Made by a program: the position numbers and the translations under genes
The notes under the pieces: model-generated
Databases searched by the model: none
Seen by the model: only the letters and a program-made list of their open reading frames with translations
What the model was told of the DNA's origin: nothing
In this document: positions 6,064 to 7,538 of the stretch, piece after piece
Numbering within the stretch: position 1 is the stretch's first letter
How the letters are laid out: every line of letters starts with the position of its first letter
From: an uncultured Actinomyces sp.
GTDB lineage: Bacteria > Actinomycetota > Actinomycetes > Actinomycetales > Actinomycetaceae
DNA: 7,538 nucleotides
Reading direction: 5' to 3'
NCBI GenBank assembly: GCA_900554605.1
Contig: USHU01000046.1
Span: forward strand, 1-7,538

Positions 6064-6069
6064 AACTTA
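6064..6069 (-). promoter_or_regulatory. Possible clpP1 -10 element
   Basis: The minus strand reads TAAGTT within CGATAAGTTTGG, with no recognisable -35 at 16-18 bases upstream. A lone -10 placed about 40-45 bases downstream of the ClgR-like box fits an activator-dependent promoter. The hexamer alone is weak evidence. Confidence 0.25.
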
Positions 6070-6105
6070 TCGGTTCTGACACCAGTTGGCGCTCTAAACT
6101 AGCGC

Positions 6106-6120
6106 TTTTCGCTCACGGCG
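6106..6120. promoter_or_regulatory. Candidate ClgR-binding box upstream of clpP1
   Basis: The plus strand reads TTTTCGCTCACGGCG. The core CGC-TCACG-GCG fits the ClgR operator reported for corynebacteria, recalled as WNNWCGCYNANRGCGWWS: the WNNW part and every specified core position agree, and only the last WWS does not (CAT). ClgR is the XRE-type activator of clpP1P2 and clpC in several actinobacteria. The box is about 100 bases upstream of the clpP1 ATG. A second, looser dyad, GCGCT-N7-AGCGC (6089-6105), abuts it on the promoter side. Confidence 0.5.
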
Positions 6121-6152
6121 CATGGAAAGGCCGCGGCGATCTCGCGCAGATA

Positions 6153-6197
6153 TGACGTGTGGGCCGAAACCCTTAGGTTCCGACCCACACCAAGTCA
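6153..6197 (-). terminator. Long hairpin after tig, probable terminator
   Basis: The core stem pairs GTGTGGG (6157-6163) with CCCACAC (6184-6190). It continues inward through CG/CG and AACC/GGTT with two A/C mismatches to the tetraloop CTTA (6172-6175). TGAC (6153-6156) and GTCA (6194-6197) extend it outward past a three-base bulge. It lies 46 bases beyond the tig stop. No U-tract follows on the minus strand. A small additional hairpin, CTTCGC-ATT-GCGAAG, lies between it and tig at 6202-6216. Confidence 0.65.
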
Positions 6198-6242
6198 TGA
6201 GCTTCGCATTGCGAAGAACTCAGTGGCGCTTAAATGAGCGAC

Positions 6243-7538
6243 TCACTTTTCGTCTGCGAGTTCTTCGCCGGCCTTCTCAACCTCGGCGACGGTCTCGGCT
6301 GCGGCTTCTTCAGCAGCAGCTTCATCCTCAAGGCCGAGGAATTCGCTCAGGTCAACGGGGTTGCCCTCGGTGTCCTTCACGGTTACCTCACGCAGAACCT
6401 CGATGAGGGCCTTTGCGCGGCCAAGATCGGCGACCACTGCGGAGATCTGCTGCGGATCCGAGAACAGGCGGTTGATGTCCATGCCGTAGTTCTGGGACAT
6501 CTGGATGGCGTAATCGAAAAGCTCCTGCTGGCCAACCTGAACTTCGTTCTTCTTAGCGAGCTCTTCGGCGAGGATCTCGGTGCGGTATTCCTTCTCGATG
6601 GCCGCGCGAGCTTCCTTCTTTTCCTTCGCGGAAGCGTCTGCGCCCAGTCGGTGGTTGAGCTCGAGCTCGATCACGGACTCGGGGAGCAGGATCTCGGTGC
6701 GCGAAAGCAGCTCATCAACGAGGCGATCACGTGCCTGAAGTGCCTGCTGCGAAGTCTTGGTCTGCGCGGCCTGCTTCTTGAGGTCTTCCATAAGCTCATC
6801 GATGGTGTCGAATTCGGAAACCATCTGCGCGAAATCGTCGTCGGCCTCGGGAAGCTCGCGCTCCTTGACGGACTTGACGGTGATGGTCACCTCGGCCTCT
6901 TCACCTTCATGCTCGCCGCCCTTGAGGGTGGAGGTGAAGGTGACAACGTCGCCTGCATGGGTCTTGCGCAGCGCGGTGTCCTGGCCGTCGAGCATGGTGC
7001 CCGAACCGATTTCGTAGGAAACGTCAGAGACGGAGTCAACCTCTTCACCGTTGATGGTGGCAACCAGGTCAATGGTGGTGAAGTCGCCGGTCTTTGCCTG
7101 GCGCTTGATGGGCTTGAGGGATGCGAAACGACCACGCAGAGCGTCAAGCTCAGCCTGAACGTCTTCATCGGTGACCTCAACGGAGTCAACTTCGATGACG
7201 GTGTCCTTGCCGTACTCGGGGAGTTCGAAGGAAGGAACGACGTCGACCTCAGCGGTGAAAACGACCTGGCCGGTCAGCTCGCCACTGGTCGAGGGGATCT
7301 CGGTGACCTCGACATCGGGCTGGGACATGGGGCGCAGTTCGTGCTCGGACACGGCAGCGGAGTACTGGCCGGGAAGAACCTCATTGACAACCTGCTCGAT
7401 GACGGCTGCACGGCCGAAACGCTGGTCGATGATGCGAGCGGGAACGTGACCCTTACGGAAGCCGGGGATGGACACCTGATTGGCGATGCTCTTGTACGCC
7501 TTGTCCATTTCTGACTTCAGTTCCTCAACGGGGATTTC
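6243..7538 (-). CDS. tig: Trigger factor, N-terminus cut by window edge
   Basis: Trigger factor is the ribosome-bound chaperone that meets nascent chains at the tunnel exit and also has peptidyl-prolyl isomerase activity. The frame is open to the window edge: ten residues (EIPVEELKSE) precede the first in-window Met, so that Met is internal. About 18-20 N-terminal residues are missing; 431 are visible, and the total fits the usual length. The ribosome-docking signature GFRKGHVP is at visible residues 26-33. The FKBP-like PPIase domain runs about 150-225 (GDFTTIDLVATINGEE to VTITVKSVKERELP). A helical chaperone C-domain follows, ending in a low-complexity Ala/Glu tail of about 30 residues. The adjacency to clpP1-clpP2-clpX is the widely conserved bacterial arrangement linking folding and degradation. 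A hairpin separates tig from clpP1. Confidence 0.96.
   Translation of the reverse strand, partial: EIPVEELKSEMDKAYKSIANQVSIPGFRKGHVPARIIDQRFGRAAVIEQVVNEVLPGQYSAAVSEHELRPMSQPDVEVTEIPSTSGELTGQVVFTAEVDVVPSFELPEYGKDTVIEVDSVEVTDEDVQAELDALRGRFASLKPIKRQAKTGDFTTIDLVATINGEEVDSVSDVSYEIGSGTMLDGQDTALRKTHAGDVVTFTSTLKGGEHEGEEAEVTITVKSVKERELPEADDDFAQMVSEFDTIDELMEDLKKQAAQTKTSQQALQARDRLVDELLSRTEILLPESVIELELNHRLGADASAKEKKEARAAIEKEYRTEILAEELAKKNEVQVGQQELFDYAIQMSQNYGMDINRLFSDPQQISAVVADLGRAKALIEVLREVTVKDTEGNPVDLSEFLGLEDEAAAEEAAAETVAEVEKAGEELADEK

Noticed and set aside
6234..7514. 426-codon open frame on the plus strand antisense to tig
   Set aside because: Its protein is a Leu/Gly/Asp-rich shadow of a strongly codon-biased trigger factor gene, with no recognisable domain, whereas the minus strand encodes a complete trigger factor architecture.
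1..7538. Mobile elements, CRISPR arrays, tRNA or rRNA, phage or defence genes
   Set aside because: I looked for transposase motifs, terminal inverted repeats, regular spacer-repeat arrays and cloverleaf-like sequence and saw none; gene content and orientation are continuous.

Overview
The window comes from a moderately GC-rich actinobacterium. The closest fit, judged from memory of protein families only, is the Actinomyces/Schaalia/Trueperella group. The evidence is the tig-clpP1-clpP2-clpX order with two distinct, actinobacterial-type ClpP subunits, the Ala/Glu-rich tail on trigger factor, and a lipoprotein with a duplicated CxRxxG(F/Y)DVPD motif. Every gene I can support is on the minus strand, so the window reads right to left. 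Two genes are cut by the window edges: trigger factor on the right and an ABC permease on the left.

Right part (7538-2966) is proteostasis plus one metabolic gene. The order is trigger factor (about 18-20 N-terminal residues missing), an intergenic hairpin, then clpP1 and clpP2, translationally coupled through TGATG. A second hairpin follows, then clpX with a GTG start, and 8 bases later a monofunctional AroQ chorismate mutase. Trigger factor meets nascent chains at the ribosome; ClpX unfolds substrates and feeds them to the ClpP1P2 chamber. The clpP1 upstream region carries a good match to the CGC-N5-GCG box of the actinobacterial Clp activator ClgR.

Left part (2965-1) is an envelope export cassette: a small lipoprotein, a lipoprotein-type MacA/HlyD-like adaptor with an embedded peptidoglycan-binding domain, an ABC ATPase and the start of a MacB-type permease. 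Successive genes overlap by four bases (GTGA, ATGA, ATGA), which predicts one polycistronic mRNA and probably one complex. The 92-base gap in front of the cassette is AT-rich. It holds a plausible promoter and five copies of a TTGATAAC-like octamer placed at multiples of about 10.5 bp, which looks like an operator array.

Most of the window is well-understood housekeeping DNA. The parts most worth a second look are the phased octamer array, the duplicated-motif lipoprotein of unknown function, and the candidate ClgR box. I see no mobile element, CRISPR array, tRNA or rRNA, and no gene-free stretch longer than 300 bases (the largest gaps are 236 and 196 bases).
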